Source: Pseudoclavibacter helvolus
Lineage (GTDB): Bacteria > Actinomycetota > Actinomycetes > Actinomycetales > Microbacteriaceae
NCBI RefSeq assembly: GCF_014191305.1
Contig: NZ_JACHWJ010000002.1
Coordinates: 186,001-250,000 of the forward strand
Length of the DNA stretch: 64,000 bases
Direction of reading: 5' to 3'
The notes below the pieces were generated by a model. The model searched no databases. It worked only from the letters and a program-made list of their open reading frames with translations, and was not told where the DNA came from. The position numbers and the translations under genes were made by a program. Below are positions 1 to 8,546 of the stretch, piece by piece (position 1 is the first letter of the stretch; every line of letters begins with the position of its first letter).

Positions 1-260
1 TCGACGAACAGCGAGTCGGTGTCGTCGAGCTCGTCACGTCGGCCGTCCTCGCGCTGCTCCTCGCGGTACACGTAGCCGAGCACGTCGTCGCCGGCGGGCA
101 TCGCCACGATGAGGCCAGCGGGTGGCTGCAGCTGCGGGCGCAGGGAGCGGCACACGTGCGCGAAGGCGAGGTCCTCCACGTCCAGGACGTCGACGGTGAC
201 GTCGACGGCGTTGCCTCGTTCGATCTCGACGCCGTTCGGGAGGGTCACGGAGGTGCGCAT
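1..260 (-). CDS. Unknown protein, N-terminal part only (runs off the left edge)
   Basis: An open minus-strand frame from an ATG at 260 runs through the left edge, giving 86 codons. The protein starts MRTSVTLPNGVEIERGNAVD and becomes acidic near the edge (DELDDTDSLFV). I do not recognise the family. No signal peptide or membrane segment is visible. The start is chosen because a CAGACT hexamer ends exactly six bases before the ATG, the spacing of a leaderless actinobacterial promoter. It lies 48 bases downstream of the PucR-type regulator on the same strand, so it may be partly co-transcribed with it. Confidence 0.55.
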   Translation of the reverse strand, partial: MRTSVTLPNGVEIERGNAVDVTVDVLDVEDLAFAHVCRSLRPQLQPPAGLIVAMPAGDDVLGYVYREEQREDGRRDELDDTDSLFV

Positions 261-262
261 GC

Positions 263-274
263 GCCAAGTCTGGC
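263..274 (-). promoter_or_regulatory. GCCAGACTTGGC motif, possible promoter core
   Basis: The near-palindrome GCCAGACTTGGC sits directly in front of the leftmost minus-strand gene. The identical 12-mer occurs at 31338-31349, upstream of the PEBP-family gene, also read on the minus strand. In the first case CAGACT is placed as a -10 hexamer six bases from the start codon. The shared sequence could be a promoter core or a regulator site. Confidence 0.3.
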
Positions 275-308
275 AGAGCTGACGGCCCGCAGGGTCCGCT
301 CGCGCAGC

Positions 309-1763
309 TCAGTTGCGCATCCCACCGCTCGGGCTGAGGCGCCTGGCCGCGCCCGCGAGCCACAGCTGCACGCCCTCGGCCATGACGCGGGGGTCGAGTC
401 CGGTGATGCTCGCGATCTGGTCGAGCCGGTAGCGCACCGTGTTGCGGTGCGTGCCGAGCTCCTCCGCGACCTGCGCGATCTGGCCGGAGTGTGAGAAGTA
501 CGCATCGAGGGTCGCGAGCAGCGTGGAGCCGTGCTCGGTGTCGTGCGTCTCGAGCGGACCGAGCACCTCCGCGGCCAGCTCGAGCACGGGCACGTCGCGG
601 CTCGCGAGCAGCAGCGACGAGATGGAGAGGCGGGCCGAGGTGGCGACGTCGACGTCCTGCGGGGCGCCCTGCAGCGCATCCCGGGCCTCGAAGTAGCTCC
701 AGCGCAGCGCGAGCGACGTCGGGTACAGGTCGCCGATGCCGACCCGGGCCGCGATGCCCGCCGACCGGGCCAGGCCGATGAGTGCCTCGGCCGCCGCGGG
801 CATGCGGGTCCGCTCGGGCACGATCACCACGAGGCGGCCGTCGAACACCGCGGAGACCGACGACTGCAGCTCGGCGGGCAGGGGGAGCGCGGTGAGCTCC
901 GCGGTGCGCCGCTCGTCGGTCTCGGCGACGAGGACGCGCGCGGCCTGCCCCGTCGCGACGCCGAGCGCGGTCAGTCGTCGCTCGGCGTCCTCGACCGAGA
1001 ACTTCCCCTGCACCAGGTCGTGCAGCACGAGACCAGATGCGTCGCGGGCCGCACGCACGCGGCGCGCGTCCTGCATGAGCTGCAGGCTCAGCAGGGAGCG
1101 CGCGTAGTTCACGAGCCCCTCGTTGATGCGCGGGCTCGTGATGTGGAGCGTCGCACCGGCAGACTGGCCAGTGGAGATGGGGAGCGCATCCCAGCCGCTC
1201 ACGGCCTCATCCTGCACGTCGAGGCTGCCAGCCAGGAGCTCACCGAGGCGCGTGACGGCGACGTGCGATCTCGTGAGCCTCCCGAGGCGCGCGGCGAGCC
1301 CGGTGACGCCGCCATCGGAGAGCAGCGCGGTGACGAGCTGCTGCTGCTGCCGATGCTCACCCTCGAGGCGCGAGTGCTGCGCGTCGGTGCTCGCCTGCGT
1401 GACGATCTTGGTGAGGGCTGCGAACGGCGTCTCGTAGGCCACCTCGAACAGGGGGAGGCCGGCCTGCTCGGCTGCGGCGACGAGGGCTTCCGGCACGCTC
1501 TCGTGCGTGAAGCCGGTGCCGACGCCGAGCGCCACGGTGTCGGCGGCGACGAGCGAGTCCACGAACGAGCGGTACGCGCGCGTGCCGCGCAGGCGCATCC
1601 CCGTCGTCAGCACCAGCTGGCCGCCCGTGAGGAAGGGCTGCGGGTTGAGCAGCTCGGTCGTCGCGACCCACTCGATGCCCGTCCGCCTTGTCGTGGGGGC
1701 TCCGGTGAGCAGGGTCAGGCCGAGGGAGCGGTCCGCGAGAAGCGTGTCGACGGTGGCAAGCAT
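309..1763 (-). CDS. PucR-family transcriptional regulator
   Basis: 484 residues with the PucR layout: an N-terminal purine-catabolism regulatory domain (about residues 8-125), a CdaR GGDEF-like middle, and a C-terminal helix-turn-helix with the signature GTHRNTVRYRLDQI. In this family purine, GABA or amino-acid metabolites alter activation of catabolic operons. It is divergent from gabT (138-base gap) and about 1.7 kb from the 3' end of the allantoin operon, so GABA or purine nitrogen use is its likely target (inference). The ATG at 1763 is preferred because TACAAT (1770-1775) lies six bases upstream, a leaderless arrangement; an antisense frame running further upstream across gabT is not coding. 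Confidence 0.85.
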   Translation of the reverse strand: MLATVDTLLADRSLGLTLLTGAPTTRRTGIEWVATTELLNPQPFLTGGQLVLTTGMRLRGTRAYRSFVDSLVAADTVALGVGTGFTHESVPEALVAAAEQAGLPLFEVAYETPFAALTKIVTQASTDAQHSRLEGEHRQQQQLVTALLSDGGVTGLAARLGRLTRSHVAVTRLGELLAGSLDVQDEAVSGWDALPISTGQSAGATLHITSPRINEGLVNYARSLLSLQLMQDARRVRAARDASGLVLHDLVQGKFSVEDAERRLTALGVATGQAARVLVAETDERRTAELTALPLPAELQSSVSAVFDGRLVVIVPERTRMPAAAEALIGLARSAGIAARVGIGDLYPTSLALRWSYFEARDALQGAPQDVDVATSARLSISSLLLASRDVPVLELAAEVLGPLETHDTEHGSTLLATLDAYFSHSGQIAQVAEELGTHRNTVRYRLDQIASITGLDPRVMAEGVQLWLAGAARRLSPSGGMRN

Positions 1764-1769
1764 GCCCCG

Positions 1770-1785
1770 ATTGTAGGCACGCCTA
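1770..1785 (-). promoter_or_regulatory. Leaderless promoter and palindrome of the PucR-type gene
   Basis: Read on the minus strand, TACAAT at 1775-1770 is a good -10 hexamer six bases before the ATG. It overlaps the perfect palindrome TAGGCACGCCTA (1774-1785), a plausible autoregulatory operator in the pucR-type gene/gabT divergent gap. Confidence 0.5.
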
Positions 1786-1901
1786 GACGGATGCACAGCC
1801 GCCGTAGGACAGGTCGTGCGCGTGCCCATTCGTCGCGCTGGGGAGAACCGCGTAGCCTTCAAGCCATACCAAGAGGTCGAACCCCGAGGAAGGGAAGCAT
1901 C

Positions 1902-3251
1902 GTGACGGAGTTCCGCATTGCCCAGGAGCGCAAGCTCGAAGGCGCCATTCCAGGCCCCAAGTCCCAGGCCCTGACGGCCCGTCGTGAGGCGAGCGTCTCC
2001 GCATCGCTCGTTCCCGCAGTCCCCGTGTACGCGGCTGATGTCGATGGCGCCATCATCCGCGACGTCGACGGCAACCAGTTCGTCGACTTCGGCGCGGGCA
2101 TCGCCGTCACCAACGTCGGCGCATCCCACCCCCGCGTCGTCGCCGCCGTGCAGGAAGCCGCGTCGCACTTCACGCACACCGCCTTCGGCATCACCCCGTA
2201 CGAGGGCTACGTCGCCGTCGCCGAGAAGCTCATCGAGATCACGCCAGGCGACCACGCCAAGAAGGCCGTCCTCCTGAACTCGGGTGCGGAAGCCGTCGAG
2301 AACGCTGTCAAGATCGCCCGCCACTCGACCGGCCGCAACGCCGTCATCGCGTTCGACCACTCCTTCCACGGCCGCACGAACCTCACGATGGCCCTCACTG
2401 CGAAGAACATCCCGTACAAGGACGGCTTCGGGCCCTTCGCGCCAGAGGTCTACCGCGCGCCCATGAGCTACCCGTACCGTGACGGCCTGACTGGCGCAGA
2501 GGCGGCGGCTCGCACGATCGACGTCATCGAGAAGCAGGTCGGCGGCAAGAACGTCGCGGCCATCATCATCGAGCCCATCCAGGGCGAGGGTGGCTTCATC
2601 GTCCCCGCCGAGGGCTTCCTCCCCGCACTCGTCGAGTGGGCGAAGGCCAACGGCGTCGTCTTCATCGCCGACGAGGTGCAGGCCGGCATGTGCCGCACGG
2701 GCGCCTGGTTCGCCTCCGAGCACGAGGAGATCGTGCCCGACCTCGTCACGATCGCCAAGGGCGTCGCAGGCGGCATGCCGCTCTCGGCCGTCGTCGGCCG
2801 AGCCGAGATCATGGACAGCGTGCACGTCGGCGGACTCGGCGGCACCTACACGGGCAACCCGGTCGCCACGGCCGCCGCGCTCGCCACGATCAGCATCATG
2901 GAGGACGAGCAGCTCGCCGCCCGCGCCCTCGAGATCGAGACCATCGTGAAGACGCGCTTCGAGGCGCTCAGCGCCGAGCTCGGCGAGAACACGATCATCG
3001 GCGAGGTCCGTGGACGCGGTGCCATGCTGGCGTTCGAGTTCGTCGAGGCCGGCACGGCGACGACCACGAAGAAGCCGCACCCGGCAGCCGTGAATGCGAT
3101 CGTCGCCGACGCGCTCAGCCAGGGCGTCGTGCTCCTCTCGTGCGGCACCTACGGCAACGTCGTGCGCCTCCTCCCGCCGCTCACCATCACGGACGAGCTG
3201 CTGAACGACGGCCTCGACGTGCTCGAAGCCGCCATCCGCGCGCAGGCGTAA
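1902..3251 (+). CDS. gabT: 4-aminobutyrate aminotransferase
   Basis: 449-residue class III PLP aminotransferase that transfers the amino group of GABA to 2-oxoglutarate, yielding succinate semialdehyde. Visible family marks are NSGAEAVENAVKIAR (PLP phosphate cup), the FIADEVQAGMCRTG segment with D257, the Schiff-base lysine K286 in TIAKGVAGGMPLS, and GLGGTYTGNP. Full length for the family. The GTG at 1902 is chosen over longer extensions because GAGGAAGGGA precedes it at normal distance and homology begins just after. It is monocistronic and ends in a bidirectional hairpin. A putrescine oxidase operon 12 kb downstream would supply its substrate through aminobutanal oxidation (inference). Confidence 0.93.
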   Translation: MTEFRIAQERKLEGAIPGPKSQALTARREASVSASLVPAVPVYAADVDGAIIRDVDGNQFVDFGAGIAVTNVGASHPRVVAAVQEAASHFTHTAFGITPYEGYVAVAEKLIEITPGDHAKKAVLLNSGAEAVENAVKIARHSTGRNAVIAFDHSFHGRTNLTMALTAKNIPYKDGFGPFAPEVYRAPMSYPYRDGLTGAEAAARTIDVIEKQVGGKNVAAIIIEPIQGEGGFIVPAEGFLPALVEWAKANGVVFIADEVQAGMCRTGAWFASEHEEIVPDLVTIAKGVAGGMPLSAVVGRAEIMDSVHVGGLGGTYTGNPVATAAALATISIMEDEQLAARALEIETIVKTRFEALSAELGENTIIGEVRGRGAMLAFEFVEAGTATTTKKPHPAAVNAIVADALSQGVVLLSCGTYGNVVRLLPPLTITDELLNDGLDVLEAAIRAQA

Positions 3252-3312
3252 GCCGCTCGCGCCCGCCACGGGCGCGCACCAGACCGCCGGGCGAGAGCCT
3301 CGGCACCAGAAT

Positions 3313-3352
3313 CTCGACGCCCCGGCACATTCCGCGCCGCCGGGGCGTCGAG
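3313..3352. terminator. Bidirectional hairpin between gabT and the allantoin operon
   Basis: Perfect 14-base arms CTCGACGCCCCGGC and GCCGGGGCGTCGAG around a 12-base loop, placed between two convergent transcripts. T-rich tail is poor, as usual in high-GC actinobacteria. Confidence 0.7.
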
Positions 3353-3422
3353 GTGTCTCTGCGCTCGCCTGGCGGCTGTCGCTGTCGCCGTCGGAGCAGC
3401 GGCTGTCGCAGCGCGTGGCGGG

Positions 3423-4235
3423 TCAGGCGGCGGGGGCCCGCTTGGCCGCGCGCTGCGCCTTGATGGTCTTGTAGGCGTTCTGCCCAGCGATGAAGAGCAG
3501 GTAGCCGCCGAAGAGGATGCTGCCGACCCACGGGTCGATGAGCACGGCGCACCACACGCCGAGGAGGCTCGTGAGGGCGGCCGTGAGCCCGATCGCGGCG
3601 GCCGCCTTGAGGTCGACGTTGCCGCGGCGGGAGTTGCCGATGGTGCCCGTGATGGTGGTCGGGATCATGACGAGCAGGCTCGTCCCCTTCGCTTCGAGGT
3701 CGCTCGATCCGAAGAGCAGCATGAGGGCCGGCACGAGGATGACGCCGCCGCCGACGCCGATGAGTCCGGAGATGATGCCGGTGACGAGCCCGAGGGCGAC
3801 GAGCATGAGCGCGGTGAGTGCGGTGATGTCGACCTCGGCGTCACGGCTCGGGACGGCGAGGAAGAGCGAGATGGCGACGCCGAGCAGGAAGACGATGAAC
3901 ATCCACCGCAGCACGATGAGCGGCAGCTTGTTGAGTAGCCACGAGCCGATCCAGGCTCCGGCGATGGCGCCCGCGATGAGGATGAGCCCCGCGATCCAGT
4001 TCACAGACCCCGTCACGACGTAGCCGATGACGCCGACAATGGCTGGCGGGATGATCGCGGCGAGCGAGGTGCCTGCGGCGAGGCGCTGGTTGAAGGCGAG
4101 GAACCCGGTCAGCGCCGGCACGATGATGGTGCCGCCGCCGACGCCGAGGAAGCCGGAGAGGAAGCCTGCCGCGAGGCCGATCGCGATGAGCACGAACCAG
4201 TCGCGGCGGGTCCTGGTGGGGGCTGGCGTGGTCAT
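3423..4235 (-). CDS. TauE/SafE-family membrane transporter
   Basis: 270-residue integral membrane protein with about eight hydrophobic segments and the duplicated glycine-rich motif of the family (GFLGVGGGTIIVPALTGF near residue 30, GLIGVGGGVILVPALMLLF near residue 160). Family members move sulfite, sulfonates or other small organic anions, usually outward. It is the last gene of the allantoin operon; its ATG overlaps the stop of allC by four bases, behind AAGGAG. In this setting a small acid such as oxalate, oxamate or oxalurate is a reasonable cargo, but that is only inferred from position. Confidence 0.8.
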   Translation of the reverse strand: MTTPAPTRTRRDWFVLIAIGLAAGFLSGFLGVGGGTIIVPALTGFLAFNQRLAAGTSLAAIIPPAIVGVIGYVVTGSVNWIAGLILIAGAIAGAWIGSWLLNKLPLIVLRWMFIVFLLGVAISLFLAVPSRDAEVDITALTALMLVALGLVTGIISGLIGVGGGVILVPALMLLFGSSDLEAKGTSLLVMIPTTITGTIGNSRRGNVDLKAAAAIGLTAALTSLLGVWCAVLIDPWVGSILFGGYLLFIAGQNAYKTIKAQRAAKRAPAA

Positions 4236-5611
4236 GAAGCTCCTTGGGTGCTGCGGTGTTCGGCGCCGAGGTGGGCGACGGCTTCTGCGAGGGCGCGGAT
4301 GCCGAGAGCGACGTCGCCGAGCGATACTGCCTCGGCGGGGTGGTGGCTGACGCCGTCGGGGTTCCGCATGAACAGCATCCCAACGTCGGTGATGGCCCCG
4401 ATGGCCATGCCGTCGTGCCCGGCTGGGCTGAACAGGGTCGTGGGGTCTTCCGGCCTGCCCGAGCCGAGAATACTCCGGTCTGCGGCCCTTCCGGGCACGA
4501 GGCTCGAGCGGATGCCCTCGCTCACGACGTCCTGCAGCAGCGGCGCGCAGAACAGGGCGGGCGCGTTGTGCACCTCGCGGGTGTGCCAGCGCAGGCGGCG
4601 GCGCCCCATGATCTCGTCGAGCTCGCGGGAGATCTGGTCCCAGACCCTGTCGCGTTCACCGTCGAACTCTCCCCGCAGGTCGAGGCTGAAGCGCGCCTCG
4701 CCCGGCACGACGTTCATGGCGCCGGGGAATGCCTCGAATTGGCCGACCGTGCCGATGATGTGGTGCTGCGCCGAGCAGATGCGCTCGACGGCGAGAGTGG
4801 CCTCGCTCGCGCCGAGGAGCGCGTCGCGCCGCATGTCGTACGGGGTGCCGCCGGCGTGGCGGGCCTCGCCCTCGACAACAAGCTGGAAGCGGCGAGCGGA
4901 TGCGATCGACGAGACGACGGCAAGCGATTCGCCGCGTGCGTGCAGCACTGGGCCCTGTTCGATGTGGGCTTCAAGGTAGCCGACGAGCTGGTCGGGGCGG
5001 CGGGCGGCACCGGCGATGCGGCCGGGGTCGAGGCCGAACTCGAGGGCGGCCTCGCGGAGGGTCGTGCCGTCGGCGTCTTCGAGCTCCCACCACGCCTCGT
5101 CCCACGTGCCTGCGACGGCGGAGGAGCCGAGGAGCGCCTTGCCGAAGCGTGCGCCTTCCTCGTCGGAGAACGCGGCGACTTCGAGGCTGAACTCGAACGG
5201 AGACTGCGCGGGCGCTTCCGCGTCACCTCGACGACCCGCCGAGTCGCCACGGCGCTGCAGCAGTCGCACGACCTCGATGGCCATGAGCACGCCCACGATG
5301 CCGTCGTAGCGGCCGGCGTTGACGACGGTGTCGAGGTGCGAGCCGAGCATGAGCACGGGCGCGTCCGGGTCTGCGGCGGAGAGGAGCCCGAGCTGGTTGC
5401 CCGCCGCATCCTGGCGAGTCTGCAGGCCGACCTCGCGCATCCACTCGGCGGCGAGCCTGTTGACGCGCGCGTGTTCGGGGGAGAGGTGCACGCGGGTGAT
5501 GGCGCCAGGTGTTGACGTGATGCGCGCGAGCTCGTCGCAGCGCGCCATGACGCGGCGGGCTGCGAGCTCGAAGGTGGCGGGGTCGATCGTGCCCAGTCGG
5601 GTGGCGGTCAC
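4232..5611 (-). CDS. allC: Allantoate amidohydrolase (M20 family)
   Basis: 459-residue M20-family metal-dependent amidohydrolase. Metal-site motifs are MLGSHLDTVVNAGRYDG, FSDEEGARFG and EAHIEQGPVLHARG; the last distinguishes allantoate/ureidoglycolate/N-carbamoyl amino acid hydrolases from ordinary peptidases. It would convert allantoate to ureidoglycine, CO2 and ammonia. N-carbamoyl-amino-acid hydrolase is the alternative, but position between pucG and the rest of an allantoin operon argues for allantoate. GTG start overlaps the pucG stop as GTGA; its own stop overlaps the transporter start. Confidence 0.88.
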   Translation of the reverse strand: MTATRLGTIDPATFELAARRVMARCDELARITSTPGAITRVHLSPEHARVNRLAAEWMREVGLQTRQDAAGNQLGLLSAADPDAPVLMLGSHLDTVVNAGRYDGIVGVLMAIEVVRLLQRRGDSAGRRGDAEAPAQSPFEFSLEVAAFSDEEGARFGKALLGSSAVAGTWDEAWWELEDADGTTLREAALEFGLDPGRIAGAARRPDQLVGYLEAHIEQGPVLHARGESLAVVSSIASARRFQLVVEGEARHAGGTPYDMRRDALLGASEATLAVERICSAQHHIIGTVGQFEAFPGAMNVVPGEARFSLDLRGEFDGERDRVWDQISRELDEIMGRRRLRWHTREVHNAPALFCAPLLQDVVSEGIRSSLVPGRAADRSILGSGRPEDPTTLFSPAGHDGMAIGAITDVGMLFMRNPDGVSHHPAEAVSLGDVALGIRALAEAVAHLGAEHRSTQGAS

Positions 5612-6912
5612 GCGGCAGCTCCCGCGGTATCAGCGGCTCCGGTGGCCCCTGGGGCATCACTCGCGCCGGCAGCTCGGAAGATATCGGCGGCGGCCTCGAC
5701 CCCGCCGCCGATCGGCACGGACGCGCCGTGCCTGCGGAGCACGGCCTCGAGCGCGACGAGGGTCGTGAGGACGGCGTCCTTCCTCGCGTTGTAGCCCATC
5801 GTGCCGATGCGCCAGACCTTGCCGTGCAGGGGCCCGAAGGACGTGCCGATCTCGATGCCGAAGTCGTCGAGCATGTCCTGCCTGGCGGGGTCGCCCGCGA
5901 CGCCCTCTGGGATGACGACGGCGACGACGTTGTTCATCTTGTGAGCGACGTCGCCGAAGACCTCGAGGCCGAGGGCCTGCACGCCGGCGAGCATCGCTGC
6001 ACCTGCGAGCTTGTGGCGGTTGATGACGTTGTCGCGCCCCTCACGCAGCAGCACGGCCGCGCACTCTCTCGCCGCGTAGAGCATGGAGGTGGCCTCGGTG
6101 TGGTGATTGAGTCGGCGCGGGCCCCAGTAGTCGAGGATCATGCCGAGGTCGAAGTAGTTGGAGCGGATGAAGTCGCTCGCTGACTCGTCACCCGCCTCGC
6201 GGATGCCCGCCTCGACGCGCGTGCGGGAGCGGATGATCTCGACCGCGCGGTCCGAGAGGGTGATGGGGGCCGAGCCGCTCGGGCCACCGAGGCACTTCTG
6301 CAGGCCGGCCGTGGCGGCGTCGAGGCCCCACTCGTCGGCGAGGAACTCGTTGCCGGCGATGGATGCGGTGGCGTCGGCGTAGAAGAGCACCCCGTGCTTG
6401 GCGCAGACCGCGCCGATCTCGTCGAGCGGCTGGTTCATGGTGGTCGACGTGTCGCCCTGGACCAACGCGAGGAGGGTCGGCTTGACGCGCACGATGGCCT
6501 CCTCGATCTGCGAGACGGGTACGACTTGCCCCCACGGCACCTCGATGGTGTGCACCTCGGCGAGGGCGCGCTCTGCGATCTCGGCGAGGAGGTGCCCGAA
6601 GCGGCCGAAGACGGGCACGAGCACGCGGTCGCCTGGCCGGATGAGCGACACGAGCGCGGCTTCGATGCCGGAGCGTGAGGTGCCGTCGATGAGCATCGTC
6701 GCGTCGTTGTCGGTCGCCCACACCTGCCGGTATAGCTCCTGCGTCTCGTTCATGGCCTGCGTCATGAACGGGTCGTACTGGCCGACAAGCGTGCTCGACA
6801 TGGCGCGCAGCACGCTCGGGTACGCCGAGATGGGGCCCGGCCCCATGAGGAGGCGCGCTGGTGGTTCGATCGGGGGAATCGCAGTCATCTGGATCAATCT
6901 CTCGTGGCTCAC
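5608..6912 (-). CDS. pucG: (S)-ureidoglycine-glyoxylate aminotransferase
   Basis: 434-residue fold-type I PLP aminotransferase of the alanine-glyoxylate/serine-pyruvate group. Seen: GPGPISAYPSVLRAM at the N-terminus, FYADATASIAGNEF, and the PLP lysine in TAGLQKCLGGPSG. In Bacillus subtilis PucG transaminates ureidoglycine with glyoxylate to give oxalurate and glycine; adjacency to allC, which makes ureidoglycine, supports the same role. The GTG at 6912 is favoured because it overlaps the previous stop as GTGA, the pattern of every neighbouring junction; an ATG eight codons later (6888) is possible. The C-terminal 20 residues are low-complexity Ala/Gly. Confidence 0.85.
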   Translation of the reverse strand: MSHERLIQMTAIPPIEPPARLLMGPGPISAYPSVLRAMSSTLVGQYDPFMTQAMNETQELYRQVWATDNDATMLIDGTSRSGIEAALVSLIRPGDRVLVPVFGRFGHLLAEIAERALAEVHTIEVPWGQVVPVSQIEEAIVRVKPTLLALVQGDTSTTMNQPLDEIGAVCAKHGVLFYADATASIAGNEFLADEWGLDAATAGLQKCLGGPSGSAPITLSDRAVEIIRSRTRVEAGIREAGDESASDFIRSNYFDLGMILDYWGPRRLNHHTEATSMLYAARECAAVLLREGRDNVINRHKLAGAAMLAGVQALGLEVFGDVAHKMNNVVAVVIPEGVAGDPARQDMLDDFGIEIGTSFGPLHGKVWRIGTMGYNARKDAVLTTLVALEAVLRRHGASVPIGGGVEAAADIFRAAGASDAPGATGAADTAGAAA

Positions 6913-8546
6913 TCGCCTGTGGAGGCGGGCTGGGTGGATGCGGTAGCGGCGGCAGAGGCGGCAGAGGCGGCAGAGATCTCGCGGCCGAGCCGGACGAGGG
7001 CCAGGTCGGAGCCGGCCCGCGAGACAAAGCAGACGCCGACCGGGGCGTCCTGAGCGCCGGTTGCTGTCGGCACACGAAGCAGCGGCGCCGAAAGGGCGGG
7101 CAGCCCGGCGACCGCCGCCGGCGTGGTCATGCGCAGCGTGGCCGTGCGGATCGCGTCGATAGCGGTGGCGTCGGCGGTGCGGCTGGGTGCGGCCCCCGGC
7201 GCTGTCGGGAAGAGCAGCACGGCGTCGCCCACGAGACGCTCGAGGCGAGCTCTGAGCGGTGCGAGCGCGTCACGCGCCGCCTGCTCCTCCGCCTCAGTGA
7301 TGCGCGATGCCGCCGCGAAGCGTTCGGCGACGGCGGGACCTGTGGCGCCCGGGTGCGCTTCCAGCCAGCGCCGGTTGTTGCGCCACGCCTCCGCGCCCTG
7401 CACGACCCGGAACGGCTCCTGGTAGCCCGCGAGCTCGCCGATCGAGACGCGCTCGATGGGTGCATCCACGACGCCTGCCGCGAGCAGCCCGAGCAGGAAC
7501 GCCTCGAAGGCGTCGACGGTTTCCGGTGCGGCCGCGGCGAGGATCTCGGTCGGTACGACGAGGCGCGTGGGCAGCTTGGCGCCGCGCTGTCCCGCCGCGC
7601 TCGCGGTTGAGTCGGAGCTCTCGTACGACAGGCACCAATCGGCGACGGCCTGCAGCGTCTCGCCGTCTCGCGTGAGCCAGCCGACGGTGTCGAACGACTG
7701 CGCGAGCGGCAGCAGACCCTGCCGGGGGACGAGGTCGTGGGTCGTGCGCAGCCCCCAGAGCCCCTGGTAGGAGGCGGGGATGCGGACGGAGCCCGCGGTG
7801 TCGGTCGCGAGGCCGATGTCGGCCTGCCCGATCGCGACGGCGGACGCTGGCCCGCTCGACGAGCCGCCAGGCAGCGCGCCGGGCAGGGAAGCGTTCGGCG
7901 GTGTGCCGAAGTGGGCGTTGTCGCCGGCGATCGAGTACGCGAACTCGTCGGTGCGGGCGATGCCGCGCAGGGAGGCGCCGCCGCGCAGCAGATCCCGCAC
8001 GGCGGGCGCCGTGCGCGTCTCGGCCTTCGCCGAGTCGAGGTAGGCCGGGTTGCCTGCGCCGATGCGGTAGCCGCGGATCGCGAAGAGGTCCTTCACGGCA
8101 ACCGTCAGCCCCAGAAGCGGCCCCTCCCAGGCGCCCTGGAAGAGTGGGTCTCCGACGGTGCGCCAGATCGAGCGGTCGAAGGCGCGCGGCCTCGGCGTGA
8201 CGTGCGCGGCGGTGATGCGCCAGCCATCCGCCAGGAGCTGCCACAGCTGCGTCTGGAGGCCCCGCCCGCCCGTCGCGAAGAGCGAGGTGGACACGAGCAG
8301 CGCGACCCCGTCCGCCAAGGGGCGGTACTCGATGTGCTCGATGGTGCGCTTCGCGACCCCGCCGCGCTGCGAACGGAAGTCGCTGATCTGGTCGTGTCCG
8401 ACCAGGAGTCCGGCGTCGTCGCCGCGCATCGTCTCGGAGCCTGGCGCGAACCAGGCGTCGAGCTCGTCGAGGTCGTTCGCCTGCACGGCTCGCTCGTACG
8501 CCTCGAAGGCCGCGAGGAGCTCGGCTGGTGGTGTCGGTGCAGTCAC
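6909..8546 (-). CDS. AtzH/HpxZ-like domain fused to an amidase
   Basis: 545 residues. Residues 1-125 match the DUF3225/AtzH-like fold (oxalurate catabolism protein HpxZ family; FEAYERAVQANDLDELDAWF, then RITAAHVTPRP). Residues 125-535 are an amidase-signature enzyme with the complete Ser-Ser-Lys triad: K152 in AVKDLF, cis-Ser S229 in GGSSSG, nucleophile S253 in DTAGSVRIP. In Klebsiella the HpxZ-type protein and an AtzE-like amidase (HpxY) are separate products of a cluster for oxalurate use; here they are one chain. Since pucG next door makes oxalurate, oxalurate or its product is the inferred substrate. GTG at 8546 overlaps the upstream stop as GTGA. The C-terminal tail is a short Ala/Ser repeat. 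Confidence 0.82.
   Translation of the reverse strand: MTAPTPPAELLAAFEAYERAVQANDLDELDAWFAPGSETMRGDDAGLLVGHDQISDFRSQRGGVAKRTIEHIEYRPLADGVALLVSTSLFATGGRGLQTQLWQLLADGWRITAAHVTPRPRAFDRSIWRTVGDPLFQGAWEGPLLGLTVAVKDLFAIRGYRIGAGNPAYLDSAKAETRTAPAVRDLLRGGASLRGIARTDEFAYSIAGDNAHFGTPPNASLPGALPGGSSSGPASAVAIGQADIGLATDTAGSVRIPASYQGLWGLRTTHDLVPRQGLLPLAQSFDTVGWLTRDGETLQAVADWCLSYESSDSTASAAGQRGAKLPTRLVVPTEILAAAAPETVDAFEAFLLGLLAAGVVDAPIERVSIGELAGYQEPFRVVQGAEAWRNNRRWLEAHPGATGPAVAERFAAASRITEAEEQAARDALAPLRARLERLVGDAVLLFPTAPGAAPSRTADATAIDAIRTATLRMTTPAAVAGLPALSAPLLRVPTATGAQDAPVGVCFVSRAGSDLALVRLGREISAASAASAAATASTQPASTGE

Noticed and set aside
531-1901. Plus-strand frame extending gabT upstream by about 450 codons
   Set aside because: It is antisense to the PucR-type gene; gabT homology and a Shine-Dalgarno support the GTG at 1902.
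1764-3269. Long minus-strand frame continuous with the PucR-type gene and antisense to gabT
   Set aside because: It is the mirror of the gabT codon pattern in high-GC DNA; homology to PucR begins only at the ATG at 1763.
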